From assembly GCA_049650345.1 (NCBI GenBank), contig JBARZY010000042.1, forward strand, positions 1-59,974: DNA of 59,974 nt. Direction: 5' to 3'. The stretch's first letter is position 1. Each line of letters starts with the position of its first letter. This DNA is from Glaciecola sp049650345. Its GTDB lineage: Bacteria; Pseudomonadota; Gammaproteobacteria; Enterobacterales; Alteromonadaceae. Position numbers and translations under genes: made by a program. Of this stretch, positions 28,513 through 37,746 are shown piece after piece. The notes below the pieces were generated by a model, which was not told the DNA's origin, searched no databases, and saw nothing but the letters and a program-made list of their open reading frames with translations.

Positions 28513-28547
28513 AAAAAGCGCTATCAGTGTGTGGTAGCGCTTTTTTT
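28513..28547 (+). terminator. Orphan rho-independent terminator
   Basis: AAAAAGCGCTA (28513-28523) pairs with TAGCGCTTTTT (28535-28545) and is followed by more T. It points along the plus strand but has no clear gene upstream, so it may end a small RNA or an upstream leader transcript. Confidence 0.75.
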
Positions 28548-28633
28548 ATTTAGATTGTTAAAACAACGGTTTAAGAATTTTACTTAAAATTTAAGGATTG
28601 TTGTATAACAATCATATAGACTGTGTGCAGTAA

Positions 28634-29770
28634 ATGGACTCAGCAGCAAATATAAGCGCAAGGACTATGAAAAAGAAGTTAAACCTAACCCAAGTAGCAA
28701 AGCATATTGGTGTATCTATTGCGACGGTATCAAACGCATTTAACCGCCCAGATCAACTCTCGGCAAAGTTGCGTCAGCGCATTTTAGATGAATCAGCTAA
28801 ACTTGGATATCATGGTCCTAATTTAGCTGCGCGCTCTCTTAGAATGGGTGAGTCAGGGATTATAGGCGTTATGCTCACCGATACCCTCAGCTATACGTTT
28901 TCAGATCAAGTGGCGAGTCAATTTTTACGCGGCATCTCGGAAGTGCTTGTGGATCATCGCAAACAGTTGCTGTTGTTGTCATGTAATGGTAACTCTATTG
29001 AGCAAAGCAGTGCCGAGTCATTACCCGACGGCTTTATTATTTATGGCTCTATTCCCCAGCAAAACCTCCTTACCTTAGCGCGATTGAATAAGCCGTTGGT
29101 GAAAGCCGATACGCCAGCAGGTGATACCCAGTCAGTGAATATTAACAATGAATCTGCCGCGAAAGCGATTGCGCACCATGCGTTTAATAACTCTATTAGT
29201 AAAGAAAAGATAGCAAATCACACCGCAAACGAGCAGTCCAACGAGCACGCTATTAATGTGTCAGTGATGGGCTTGCGCTTAGTTGACGCTCAGCGTGTTA
29301 CTCGCCTAACTAACGACGATCTAGGCGCGGTTTTTCAGCAATTATCATACGACCGATTAATGGGCTATATGCAGGCGGCAGAAGAAAATGACATTGAAAT
29401 ACCGCTTAACCGAATTTGGCATATACCGGTAAATGATATGGTGCTAGGCGAGATTGCTGCGCGTGAAGCGCTTACTACTAGTCCTCGTCCTAACGTTCTA
29501 TTATGTATGAGTGACATACTCGCTTTGTCGGCTTTAAAAGTAGCGCGAGAACTGGGCATTAGGGTACCTCAAGACGTCCAAATTACAGGTTTTGATGATA
29601 TTCCAGAGGCGGCTAGAAGTGAGCCAACGCTTACCACTATTTGCCAACAGAGTATTGAAAAAGGCCGTATTGCAGCCAACCTCTTGTTAGAATCACTCAA
29701 ACAAGGCGATACTAATAAGCATATTGAATTAGATACACGCCTTGTGGTTAGAGGTAGCTGTCCAGATTAA
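28634..29770 (+). CDS. LacI-family regulator of the sucrose locus
   Basis: A 378-residue repressor. The helix-turn-helix (LTQVAKHIGVSIATVSNAF, about 17-35) and hinge helix (about 50-70, PNLAARSLRMG) are followed by a periplasmic-binding-protein-like sensor domain (IIGVMLTDTLSYTF; VQITGFDDIPEAA). It probably binds the palindromes before amylosucrase and the sugar transporter and responds to sucrose or a breakdown product (a ScrR-like role, inferred). The ATG at 28634 has no clear Shine-Dalgarno sequence; a second ATG at 28667 has AAGGA only two bases away. It converges on the halogenase genes with a 15-bp gap. Confidence 0.88.
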   Translation: MDSAANISARTMKKKLNLTQVAKHIGVSIATVSNAFNRPDQLSAKLRQRILDESAKLGYHGPNLAARSLRMGESGIIGVMLTDTLSYTFSDQVASQFLRGISEVLVDHRKQLLLLSCNGNSIEQSSAESLPDGFIIYGSIPQQNLLTLARLNKPLVKADTPAGDTQSVNINNESAAKAIAHHAFNNSISKEKIANHTANEQSNEHAINVSVMGLRLVDAQRVTRLTNDDLGAVFQQLSYDRLMGYMQAAEENDIEIPLNRIWHIPVNDMVLGEIAAREALTTSPRPNVLLCMSDILALSALKVARELGIRVPQDVQITGFDDIPEAARSEPTLTTICQQSIEKGRIAANLLLESLKQGDTNKHIELDTRLVVRGSCPD

Positions 29771-29790
29771 CTAGCGTTGTAAGCGCTAGT
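29770..29790. terminator. Short hairpin between convergent genes
   Basis: ACTAGCG (29770-29776) pairs with CGCTAGT (29784-29790), overlapping the stop of the halogenase-like gene. There is no T-tract, so any termination role is weak. Confidence 0.3.
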
Positions 29791-31282
29791 GAGTGTGTTG
29801 ATATTGCTCAAAGTTCAGCATGCAGCCTGTGAACATTTTTTCCAGTTCAAACTCAATGTACTTATCACCAACCCCTGGTTGATTTTTTGCAAGTGGGGGA
29901 AATGCACCATAGCCTGCTAACAAACAGTGCCACGAGCTAACGCCAAAATGATCTTGCAAGCCTTGGCGGTATATTTCTTGTTTAATATCGCCTTTGTTGT
30001 ACCACACACTGAGTAATGACAGTAAAGAGTCTGACAGTTTCATATTTTCGCGGTTGTCTATCCAGTATTGTGAGTCGCTACGGGTGTTAAGTTTGTAGTG
30101 AGCCACAATATAGTCGCGCACTCGCTCATAACGCTCATGCATGGTTTTGTTAAATGCGGCTTGTTGTTGGTTACTAAAATGACCTTGCTCAAAAGCTTCA
30201 ATAAACATTTCTATCGATATTTGTGTAAGGTGCAGGGCGGTTGCTTCAAGGGGCTCTATAAACCCTTGCGATAAACCAATGGCTAAGCAGTTGTTTTGCC
30301 AATGCTGGTTAATTTGTCCTACATTCATTTGTAAGTGTTTTGCACTAACATCGGCGTCTAGTAAACCCAAATGTGCGCGTAATTCTGTTTCAGCTTGATT
30401 GGCGTTTATATAGTCAGAAGAATATACATACCCATTACCAGTACGATGCGTAAGGGGTATCTGCCAAGCCCAGCCGTTGCTAAGTGCAGTAGCGCGTGTT
30501 TCAGGCACTATATTTTGTAAGGCGTCGGTGGGTATTGCAACGGCAGCGTCGTTAAATAGATTGTCTTTAAAAGGCGTGAAACCTACTTTTAGTGCTTTTT
30601 GTAGCAGTAACGAATCGAAGCCTGTGCAGTCAACAAAGAAGTCACCATTAACAGCGGTGTTGTTATCAAGCAACAGGCTTTGAATATTACCACTAGCCGA
30701 TAAATTTACTTCACTAATATTGGCCTGTATATGTTCTACGCCTAACTTGACTGCGCGTTTACACAAAAACTGTCCTAACAGCCCCGAATCGAAGTGATAG
30801 CCATATTCTACAACAAATGGGAAACTTGGCTTTGTAGCAGGATGTTTGTTCTGTTTAGCAAGCCAACCATTTAGTAAAAAATCGGCGGGTGTAGTATTTA
30901 CATCGAGGCCATGACGACGGGTTAAACAATTAAGATAAAAATGTGACTCTGAAAAGGTGTCTATTTGACTGGTAAAAGGATGTGCGTAGCTGTTTATACC
31001 CGACTGAGGACTCCAATTATCAAACCTAATATTGACCTTGTGGGTGGCGTTGCACGCTGGCATCCATTCGTTTTCGGGAATGTTTAAGTCAGAGAAGAAT
31101 CGTCGCAGTGTAGGAGTAGAGCCTTCGCCCACACCTATTATGCCAATACTAGGAGATTCAACCAAACACACTTGAATACCCTTTGAGGACCAATAATGCT
31201 GCATAAGTGTTGCGGCCATCCAACCAGCTGTGCCGCCGCCAGCAATCACTATTTTCTTAACGTTTGTGGCTGATGTCGTCAT
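29786..31282 (-). CDS. Tryptophan-halogenase-like flavoprotein B
   Basis: A 498-residue FAD-dependent protein of the tryptophan halogenase family. The FAD-binding loop GGGTAGWMAA is at 16-25, the family signature WxWxIP (WAWQIP) at 271-276 and the catalytic-type lysine at 82 (HKVNIRFDNW). The active-site pair that is Glu346-Ser347 in PrnA reads Glu346-Ala347 here (FIEPLEATALHL), so the serine linked to chloride is lost. The start abuts the stop of paralogue A with no gap, indicating one operon. The substrate is unknown; no indole-type pathway is nearby. Such proteins commonly accompany TonB-receptor sugar loci. Confidence 0.9.
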   Translation of the reverse strand: MTTSATNVKKIVIAGGGTAGWMAATLMQHYWSSKGIQVCLVESPSIGIIGVGEGSTPTLRRFFSDLNIPENEWMPACNATHKVNIRFDNWSPQSGINSYAHPFTSQIDTFSESHFYLNCLTRRHGLDVNTTPADFLLNGWLAKQNKHPATKPSFPFVVEYGYHFDSGLLGQFLCKRAVKLGVEHIQANISEVNLSASGNIQSLLLDNNTAVNGDFFVDCTGFDSLLLQKALKVGFTPFKDNLFNDAAVAIPTDALQNIVPETRATALSNGWAWQIPLTHRTGNGYVYSSDYINANQAETELRAHLGLLDADVSAKHLQMNVGQINQHWQNNCLAIGLSQGFIEPLEATALHLTQISIEMFIEAFEQGHFSNQQQAAFNKTMHERYERVRDYIVAHYKLNTRSDSQYWIDNRENMKLSDSLLSLLSVWYNKGDIKQEIYRQGLQDHFGVSSWHCLLAGYGAFPPLAKNQPGVGDKYIEFELEKMFTGCMLNFEQYQHTH

Positions 31283-32773
31283 TTAAGCACCTAAATAGTG
31301 TGACAAAAAGGTGTCATGGGGCAACATTTTGCTCATTGGCTCTTGTTTAGCTGTCGCCACTTTTTGCAGAGTATCTTTCAGTTGCTGGTTGCTAGGCACG
31401 TTTGCCGCAGGGTGATAATCTTTTGGCATAATGCCTTGACCAAGCATAACCTGTAACCAAGATGCATCACGAAATATGTCGTGCTGGTCGTTGAGCATAT
31501 TACCTACCTCACTGAACACATCAATTTTGTTTTGTAAGCGCGAAGGTACGGCCATATTGCGCATATCAATCCAAAAATCTGAGTCGGTACGTTCGTTTAC
31601 ATGATAATGCAATATAATAAAGTCGCGTATAGTTTCGTACTCAACGGTGGACTCTTGGTTGTATAAATCAATTACCGATTGTTCTATACCGTTGTGGGGA
31701 AACAGCTTCAGCAGCCTAACTACCGCTGACTGAATAAGATGGATACTGGTGGATTCTAAAGGCTCTAAAAATCCGCTTGATAAACCTACCGCAATCACAT
31801 TTTTGTGCCATTGCTTGGTAGTTCGGCCAGTATTGAATTTTATTTTGCGTACGTCGGTTACCGTGGGCGAGTCTAAATTACCCAGTAAACGCTCTTCGGC
31901 CTCGCTATCGTTCATGTATTGCGACGAATAAACAATGCCGTTACCATTTCTGTGAGTAAGAGGAATGCGCCATTGCCAGCCTTTATCATGGGCAATACTG
32001 CGAGTATATGGCAAGGTCGATTCGAAGCGTTCGGTTTGCACCGCTAAGGCAGAATCAGCGGGTAGCCAAGGCGACCAGTCTTCATATTCAACGCCAAGGG
32101 CTTTTTGAATTAATAGGGCGCGAGTGCCTGTACAATCAACAAATAAGTCGCCCTCAATTTGCTCGCCGCTTTTAAGCTGCACACCCGTGATATGTCCGCT
32201 AGTGTCGCATTGCTTTACATGCTCAATAATACCTTCCGTTCTTACAACACCAGCTTGTTCTGACAATTTGCGCAAATACTTGCCATATAAAGCGGAGTCA
32301 AAGTGATAAGCATACGGAATATCGTACATCGGGTTTTGTGTTTTAATTTTATTGAAACTTTCTTTTTCGCAACATAAATAGTTTAAGTCAAAGTCCCATA
32401 ATGATTCGGCTAAGCCTTCTTTTTGCGCGCGCAACCAGTAGTGCTGGAAGTTACAAAAGCCTAAGTTAGCACCCGGTGCGCCAAAGGTATGAAAATAACT
32501 CTCGCCATCTACTCGCCAGTTTTCAAATTTAATAGCGAGTTTTATGGTGCCGTTGGTTTCACGTAAAAATTCTTTTTCGTCGATACCTAAAAACTGATTG
32601 AAGGTTTGAATAGGCGGTATGGTGGCCTCGCCCACACCGACAATACCAATATCTTCAGATTCAATTAGTTGTACTTGAATCTGTTGACCTAACACTTTTT
32701 TTAGTAATGCCGCGGCCATCCAACCGGCAGTACCACCGCCAGCAATAACCACTTTTTTGATTGCTTTTTGCAT
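31283..32773 (-). CDS. Tryptophan-halogenase-like flavoprotein A
   Basis: A 496-residue paralogue of the next gene. FAD loop GGGTAGWMAAALL at 12-24; lysine at the PrnA K79 position is Lys78 (IKLAIKFENW); WQWRIP at 266-271; Glu340-Ser341 (FLEPLESTSIHL) matches the PrnA Glu346-Ser347 pair. All known halogenase catalytic positions are therefore kept. The reaction would be FADH2-, oxygen- and halide-dependent halogenation, but the substrate is unknown and a flavin reductase partner is not adjacent. It lies 134 bp after the TonB receptor of the sucrose locus with a terminator in between, and is joined directly to paralogue B. Confidence 0.9.
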   Translation of the reverse strand: MQKAIKKVVIAGGGTAGWMAAALLKKVLGQQIQVQLIESEDIGIVGVGEATIPPIQTFNQFLGIDEKEFLRETNGTIKLAIKFENWRVDGESYFHTFGAPGANLGFCNFQHYWLRAQKEGLAESLWDFDLNYLCCEKESFNKIKTQNPMYDIPYAYHFDSALYGKYLRKLSEQAGVVRTEGIIEHVKQCDTSGHITGVQLKSGEQIEGDLFVDCTGTRALLIQKALGVEYEDWSPWLPADSALAVQTERFESTLPYTRSIAHDKGWQWRIPLTHRNGNGIVYSSQYMNDSEAEERLLGNLDSPTVTDVRKIKFNTGRTTKQWHKNVIAVGLSSGFLEPLESTSIHLIQSAVVRLLKLFPHNGIEQSVIDLYNQESTVEYETIRDFIILHYHVNERTDSDFWIDMRNMAVPSRLQNKIDVFSEVGNMLNDQHDIFRDASWLQVMLGQGIMPKDYHPAANVPSNQQLKDTLQKVATAKQEPMSKMLPHDTFLSHYLGA

Positions 32774-32864
32774 GTTAGCGCCCTCAGTTTTTACGCATAT
32801 TGTTATGTTGATTACTGTTGTATATTAGCACAATCGAATCGGGTTCTACATGTGATAAGAAGAC

Positions 32865-32894
32865 AAAAAAAAGCCTCCTAACAGGAGGCTTTTT
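32865..32894 (-). terminator. Terminator between TonB receptor and halogenase genes
   Basis: Read on the minus strand, a 12-bp stem (plus-strand arms AAAAAGCCTCCT at 32868-32879 and AGGAGGCTTTTT at 32883-32894) with a 3-base loop is followed by a T-run. It should cut most transcripts after the receptor; the halogenase genes would be read by leakage or from their own promoter in 32774-32860. Confidence 0.9.
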
Positions 32895-32907
32895 CACTAC
32901 TTAACTA

Positions 32908-35817
32908 TTAATAGAAAGAGTAGTTAAAGTTAACCATGTAAGATGGGCCGAACTCACGACGTGTAGTAACAATACCGTTACCGTCACGCGAGATTTGGTC
33001 AGCGTCATCTAACAAGTTAGTACCTTGTAGTGATATTCTTAAACCTTGTAATTGCTCAATATTTGAGTTTTCGAAGTCGTAAGAAATTTGTGCATCAACT
33101 ACTTGAGTACCGTCGCGAGTTGCTTCAGAAATCTTGTTAGAACCGCCACGCTCATAGGTGGTGTATCCATCACGATCTGTCATTGCAACACGGAACTCAA
33201 AGCCTTCATTTTCATAGTAAGCGATAAATGACATTACTTCATCAGATTGACCTGGAATAGATGAACCATCGTCTACTTCTGCGTCAATAAAGGTTGCCGA
33301 AGCTACCACACCAAAGCCGTCAAGTGACTCAGATAACATTGCTAAAGGAATGTTTGCTGTAAATTCTGCACCTTGTACTGAACCTTTTAGGCCGTCTTCA
33401 AAGAACGAGAACTGACCTAGGCTTGGTGGAATCACGTTAGTGCCCGCAGGATAAGTAATACCATTTTGCGAGTTGGTTACATCAACATCGAGTACGCGGT
33501 TATGGAAACCTTCAACAAAATAGTTAGCGCCGTTGTTGAATTCATCGTTAGTGAAATCAATGGTTGGGCTAGCAGTTCTGGTTAAGTTAACAAGGTCTTT
33601 ATAGAATAAAGATACCGCAACATAACCTTCGTCGTCGAAGTAGTTTTCAAATGATAGGTCAAAGTTATTTGACTCTAACGGACGTAGTTGTGCGTTACCC
33701 GCAGACTTAGACCATGGTGAACCAGCACCGGCTAGTACGTCTTCATCACGAAGCGTAATAAATTGGTCGTTCAAATCAAACTTTACAAAACCTGAGGCCT
33801 TCATTTGATCTAAACGTGCGCGAGAAATAGTTTTTGATGCACCAAAACGTACAAACTTGTTTTCAGCAACTTCAGCATTAATGCTCAAGCTTGGTAAAAA
33901 GTGTGAGTAGCTAGCGCCGTCAGTGATGGCACAATCTGCGTCGATAACTGAATCGCTGTCAGCATCACACACACGGAAGTTTGCACCAATTACACCCAAG
34001 GTACCGCTAGAGGTTTGGTCGGTATCAACATATTGACCGCCAATGTTACCGAAAATTAGCATTTCGCCCATTTCGTATTCAAAGTCAGCTTTTACATAAA
34101 TGGTAGTCACTTCTTCTTCTACTACGTATGTGTCACCGAAACGGTCTGGCTCAAGGAAACCACCGTTGTTTTGAGTATAATAACCGTTGTCGTATGGTGC
34201 GTTACCGTCATAAGCGACTACATAACCCAAGCCAGCCCATGTTAAGTTAGTTAATCCAGCAATTGGCACACCTGACTCAGCAATAGATTGTGAGCCCGGG
34301 AACACATTAGCTGTAGCAAAGAAACCGTTGTTTTCTTTATCTTTGTAACGGTCAGAGTAGTTAATACCTGCAGTTACAGTAGTAATGATGTCGTGGTCAA
34401 GGTTGCCTTCAACTTCAAATCTAAATTGCGTTAGCTCTTCTTTAATAGTGAAGAAGTTGTTGAAGCCGTCTTGCGCATTTAAGAAGTTAAATGGTTCGCC
34501 AGATGCTCTTAATTCGTCTGTTTCAAACTGTGATGCTAAGTTAGCAAGACCACCGCCCCATGTTTGCGGGCCAGTAAGCTGCAAAGTGTTTGGATCAGAG
34601 AACGCATCTAGACCAGTTTGACCAGTGAAGAAAACACCTTCAGAAGACATTTCAAAAGTACGCGTTCCAAAATCATCGATAGTCAATGAACCTGAACGAC
34701 CTAATCCCGCATAAGATTCAGCACGTTGCTCAAATTTGTCTGCTTCAGAACGAGAAAGATCGACCTCTACTTTCCAATCGTCGTTTACGTAATATTCAAT
34801 GTTTAAACCGTAAGCAGTTAGCTCACCGTCTTTGTTCAAAGGATCGGTGCGTAATACAGGGTTAGCTTCAACTTGCGTGCCGGTAGTATTAAAACCAGAA
34901 CCTGAAACGCCACTAGTAGCAAATGGTTCGATAACACCACGTAATACACCTGAATCTTCGAAGTCGATTTGTAAGAAATCACCAATAACATTCAAACGGT
35001 CATTTGGTTGATACTGCAATACAGCAGAAACAGTGTCACGTTGAAGTTCAGTAGACTGTGCGTTGGTATCAAGCCCTGTAGGTGTTATTTGACCTTCGTC
35101 ATTTGCGTTATAACCCCAAACACCGTATTTTCTTTGGTTGTTTGGTGAAGTAGTATGGGCAAGTGCTACTGCTAGACCAAGCGTATCGTCAGCAAATTTT
35201 TCAACAAACGATAATGAATAACGCTTACCTTTGTCATCAAAATCAGGGTTGTCGGCAGGTGCTTGGTTGGCTTCGTATACACCAGTAATAGTCAGTGTTT
35301 CAGAAGCAGCTAGTGGACGTACAGTTTGTAAATCAACGGTACCGCCAAGGCCCTGCGTGATAAGTGTTGCATCAGCTGATTTATAAATGGTGGCGCCAGT
35401 CATGATTTCGGCAGGGTATAAATCATACTCAATACCACGGTTATCGCCGATACCGATTAATTCACGACCATTAAGAGAAGTACCCACAAAATCTTCTTTA
35501 AAACCGCGAACTGAAATACCTGATGTTCTGCCACCAACGCGCTCACCGGCCAAGCCTGGTAAACGTGAAAGTGATTCAGCAATTGAGGTGTCGGGTAATT
35601 TACCAATGTCTTCAGCTGAGATAGCTTCAACAATGCTGGTAGAATCTTGCTTTACCGCTTGGGCTCTTATTAGTGAGCCACGGATACCTGATACTGCAAT
35701 AATTTCTACGTCAGCATCTGCTGTCGCTTCTTCTTGCGCCAGCACCTGACCTGTAGTGAAGGTAGATGCAACTGCTAACGATAGCAACGCTGGTTTAAAA
35801 AATTTTCTGTTTTTCAT
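32908..35817 (-). CDS. TonB-dependent receptor for sugars (969 aa)
   Basis: A signal peptide ends at VLAQ-E (about 28). A TonB-box-like EIIAVSGIRGSL is followed by the plug signature SAEDIGKLPDTSIAESLSRL (about 68-87) and GISVRGF, characteristic of the MalA/SuxA-like carbohydrate receptors of proteobacteria. The barrel ends in an aromatic terminal strand (YMVNFNYSFY). It should import sucrose or an alpha-glucoside through the outer membrane using TonB energy. Its neighbours are a halogenase pair, a divergent sugar transporter with GH13 glucosidase, a LacI regulator and amylosucrase. A weaker copy of the LacI-type operator lies upstream at 36025-36038. Confidence 0.93.
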   Translation of the reverse strand: MKNRKFFKPALLSLAVASTFTTGQVLAQEEATADADVEIIAVSGIRGSLIRAQAVKQDSTSIVEAISAEDIGKLPDTSIAESLSRLPGLAGERVGGRTSGISVRGFKEDFVGTSLNGRELIGIGDNRGIEYDLYPAEIMTGATIYKSADATLITQGLGGTVDLQTVRPLAASETLTITGVYEANQAPADNPDFDDKGKRYSLSFVEKFADDTLGLAVALAHTTSPNNQRKYGVWGYNANDEGQITPTGLDTNAQSTELQRDTVSAVLQYQPNDRLNVIGDFLQIDFEDSGVLRGVIEPFATSGVSGSGFNTTGTQVEANPVLRTDPLNKDGELTAYGLNIEYYVNDDWKVEVDLSRSEADKFEQRAESYAGLGRSGSLTIDDFGTRTFEMSSEGVFFTGQTGLDAFSDPNTLQLTGPQTWGGGLANLASQFETDELRASGEPFNFLNAQDGFNNFFTIKEELTQFRFEVEGNLDHDIITTVTAGINYSDRYKDKENNGFFATANVFPGSQSIAESGVPIAGLTNLTWAGLGYVVAYDGNAPYDNGYYTQNNGGFLEPDRFGDTYVVEEEVTTIYVKADFEYEMGEMLIFGNIGGQYVDTDQTSSGTLGVIGANFRVCDADSDSVIDADCAITDGASYSHFLPSLSINAEVAENKFVRFGASKTISRARLDQMKASGFVKFDLNDQFITLRDEDVLAGAGSPWSKSAGNAQLRPLESNNFDLSFENYFDDEGYVAVSLFYKDLVNLTRTASPTIDFTNDEFNNGANYFVEGFHNRVLDVDVTNSQNGITYPAGTNVIPPSLGQFSFFEDGLKGSVQGAEFTANIPLAMLSESLDGFGVVASATFIDAEVDDGSSIPGQSDEVMSFIAYYENEGFEFRVAMTDRDGYTTYERGGSNKISEATRDGTQVVDAQISYDFENSNIEQLQGLRISLQGTNLLDDADQISRDGNGIVTTRREFGPSYMVNFNYSFY

Positions 35818-36024
35818 GTGTGTCCCTTAAATTTTAAATTTTCAGCTAAATCACATAACTGAGTTTTCATCCGACTGCACTAAGGCGTGCATCCGAACAT
35901 CAAGCATAACGGGCAGTTAGTTTGCCAGTACTGTGGTTTAGGCTGAATTTGCTGCAAGTGTGTGCTCATCAAATAACCACATTGATGCACATATTAACAC
36001 CAAATTTACAAAATAAAAGTAAAA

Positions 36025-36038
36025 CTTAATCGTTATAG
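36025..36038 (-). promoter_or_regulatory. Candidate LacI-type operator for the TonB receptor
   Basis: CTTAATCGTTATAG matches 11 of 14 positions of CTTAAACGTTTAAG and keeps the central CG. It lies about 210 bp before the receptor start. It is weaker than the other two sites. Confidence 0.35.
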
Positions 36039-36276
36039 TAAAAAACTTAACATAATGGCACGATTTGCTTACATTAAAATGCCTGTAATCATGCTTTAAC
36101 AATTAAGAGTGTGTCTAAATTTTTTAAGTCAATCAGCTATTGATGTATCTTATTTAATAGGTTTTTTGGGGTTTTTGAGGTTGTATCTTATTGAAAAATA
36201 TAATAAATATTTGAAATAAAAATTACGTATCAATAAGTATTCTGTTAGATTATTTAAGTCCAGCCATAAGTATCGG

Positions 36277-36290
36277 CTTAAACCTTTAAG
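36277..36290 (+). promoter_or_regulatory. LacI-type operator before the sugar transporter
   Basis: CTTAAACCTTTAAG is a palindrome except for one central base and matches 11 of 12 positions of TTAAACGTTTAA, the amylosucrase-upstream site. It lies about 113 bp before the transporter start. Confidence 0.55.
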
Positions 36291-36402
36291 TTTTGCTTTA
36301 TTTTTGTGGTGTTTTCATGAATACTTACAAATTATTCACAAGTGGCATTGGTTTAGTTCAATCTCGCTTAATCAATATTCTATCAACTAAATAACGGAAT
36401 TA

Positions 36403-37746
36403 ATGATGAACAATAAACAGAAACCAACCTTGGAGTTTTGGCAGGTCTGGAATATGTGTTTCGGCTTCTTCGGCATTCAATATGGATTTGGCCTACAGCA
36501 AGCAAACCTTAGCCCAATATTCAGTTATCATGGCGCCGCCGAACACGAATTACCTGTGTTGTGGTTAGCAGGCCCGGTTACTGGCTTGTTGATTCAACCA
36601 TTAATTGGCGCGATAAGCGACCGTACATGGACCCGCTTTGGTCGCAGAAAACCATTCTTCTTATGGGGCGCACTAATAGGCAGCGTTGCTGTAATGTTCA
36701 TGCCATACGTACCTGAGCTATGGATGGTTGTTGGTTTGTTTTGGATTTTAGATGCTGCTATGAATACGGCAATGGAACCCTACCGAGCCATGGTTGGTGA
36801 CATGGTGAATAGGCCCCAGCGTCCATTTGCGTTTGCCCTTCAAACATTCATGATATCTGGCGGTCAAATACTCGCAAGCTTAATGCCTGTGGTAATGATT
36901 GCATTTGGAGTGAGTGCGGTAACCGATGGCACGCAAATTCCTGATATTGTTAAATACTCATTTGTAGTGGGTGTTGTGGTTATACTTATTACTGCCTTTT
37001 GGTCGTTCTCAAAGGTGCAAGAGTATCCACCAGAAGACCTTGATGCATTTCGAAAGGAGAACACCGGTAAAGTATTTTCTAGTGTGCTAAGCGACTTGTG
37101 GTCAGCATTAAAGAATATGCCGTCCACACTCCGCGCAGTGTGGTGGGTTAAGTTAGCCACATGGTTTGGACTTCCACTAATGTGGCAGTATTTGTCGTTA
37201 TCTATTGCGCATCACGTTTATAACGCGCCTACACCCGATTCACCTGGATTTGCAGAAGGCACAGCGCAAGGCGGCACGGCATTTGCGGTTATGCACGTTA
37301 CCACTTTAGTCATGTCTTTCTTTATTGCGAAAACAATCCATCGATTTGGTGACGCAAAAGTTTATGCATTTTGCTTGTTTGTTGGCGGTTTAGGCTTCTT
37401 GTCTATGCAACTAACCACCGACTTATACATGACCCTAGCGTGTATGGCTCTGGTTGGTGTGGGTTGGGCTGGTGTTATCACCGTGCCATTTATTATTTGT
37501 GCCAATGTAGCGCCAATGATGCGAATTGGGGTTTATATGGGCTTGTTAAACGCCATGATTTGTTTACCACAAATTATAGAGATGGTAAGTATCGGCTTTA
37601 TCTATGACTCAGTGTTGGGCGGTGATCCACGAAATGCATTGGCCTTGTGTGGTGTGTTATTTATTGTAGGTGCAGGTTTAGCCCTACGTATCAACTCTCA
37701 CAGCGATACTCAAATTAGTCAAAGTCAGGAAGCAAAAGATATATGA
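36403..37746 (+). CDS. Sugar:cation symporter, GPH/SLC45-like (probable sucrose transporter)
   Basis: A 447-residue inner-membrane transporter with about twelve hydrophobic helices. The loop between helices 2 and 3 carries RTWTRFGRRKPFFLWG, the signature of the sucrose/maltose transporter branch of the MFS (plant SUT, SLC45, bacterial sugar symporters). It would import sucrose or an alpha-glucoside with protons or sodium. Its stop overlaps the start of the GH13 glucosidase by four bases (ATGA), and a LacI-type operator lies upstream. Two tandem ATG codons open the gene; GGA lies about 6 bases upstream. Confidence 0.88.
   Translation: MMNNKQKPTLEFWQVWNMCFGFFGIQYGFGLQQANLSPIFSYHGAAEHELPVLWLAGPVTGLLIQPLIGAISDRTWTRFGRRKPFFLWGALIGSVAVMFMPYVPELWMVVGLFWILDAAMNTAMEPYRAMVGDMVNRPQRPFAFALQTFMISGGQILASLMPVVMIAFGVSAVTDGTQIPDIVKYSFVVGVVVILITAFWSFSKVQEYPPEDLDAFRKENTGKVFSSVLSDLWSALKNMPSTLRAVWWVKLATWFGLPLMWQYLSLSIAHHVYNAPTPDSPGFAEGTAQGGTAFAVMHVTTLVMSFFIAKTIHRFGDAKVYAFCLFVGGLGFLSMQLTTDLYMTLACMALVGVGWAGVITVPFIICANVAPMMRIGVYMGLLNAMICLPQIIEMVSIGFIYDSVLGGDPRNALALCGVLFIVGAGLALRINSHSDTQISQSQEAKDI

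Larger units (their letters stand above)
28210..28633. other. 424-bp space between amylosucrase and LacI-family genes
   Basis: No convincing protein gene. It contains the operator at 28218-28231, a rho-independent terminator at 28513-28547 not preceded by a credible gene, and an AT-rich near-palindrome CTTAAAATTTAAG (28583-28595) close to the regulator start that may be an autoregulatory site. The 74-codon plus-strand frame at 28260 shows no family features. Confidence 0.4.
35818..36402. promoter_or_regulatory. Divergent control region of the sugar receptor and transporter
   Basis: 585 bp of AT-rich DNA without a gene, holding the promoters of two divergent units. Two LacI-type operator candidates lie here (36025-36038, 36277-36290). 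CTTAAATTTTAAA near 35826 differs at one position from the reverse complement of the AT-rich site before the LacI gene, but its low complexity makes it uncertain. Confidence 0.5.

Noticed and set aside
30477..30683. Plus-strand frame inside halogenase-like gene B.
   Set aside because: A shadow frame with no start signal or family features.
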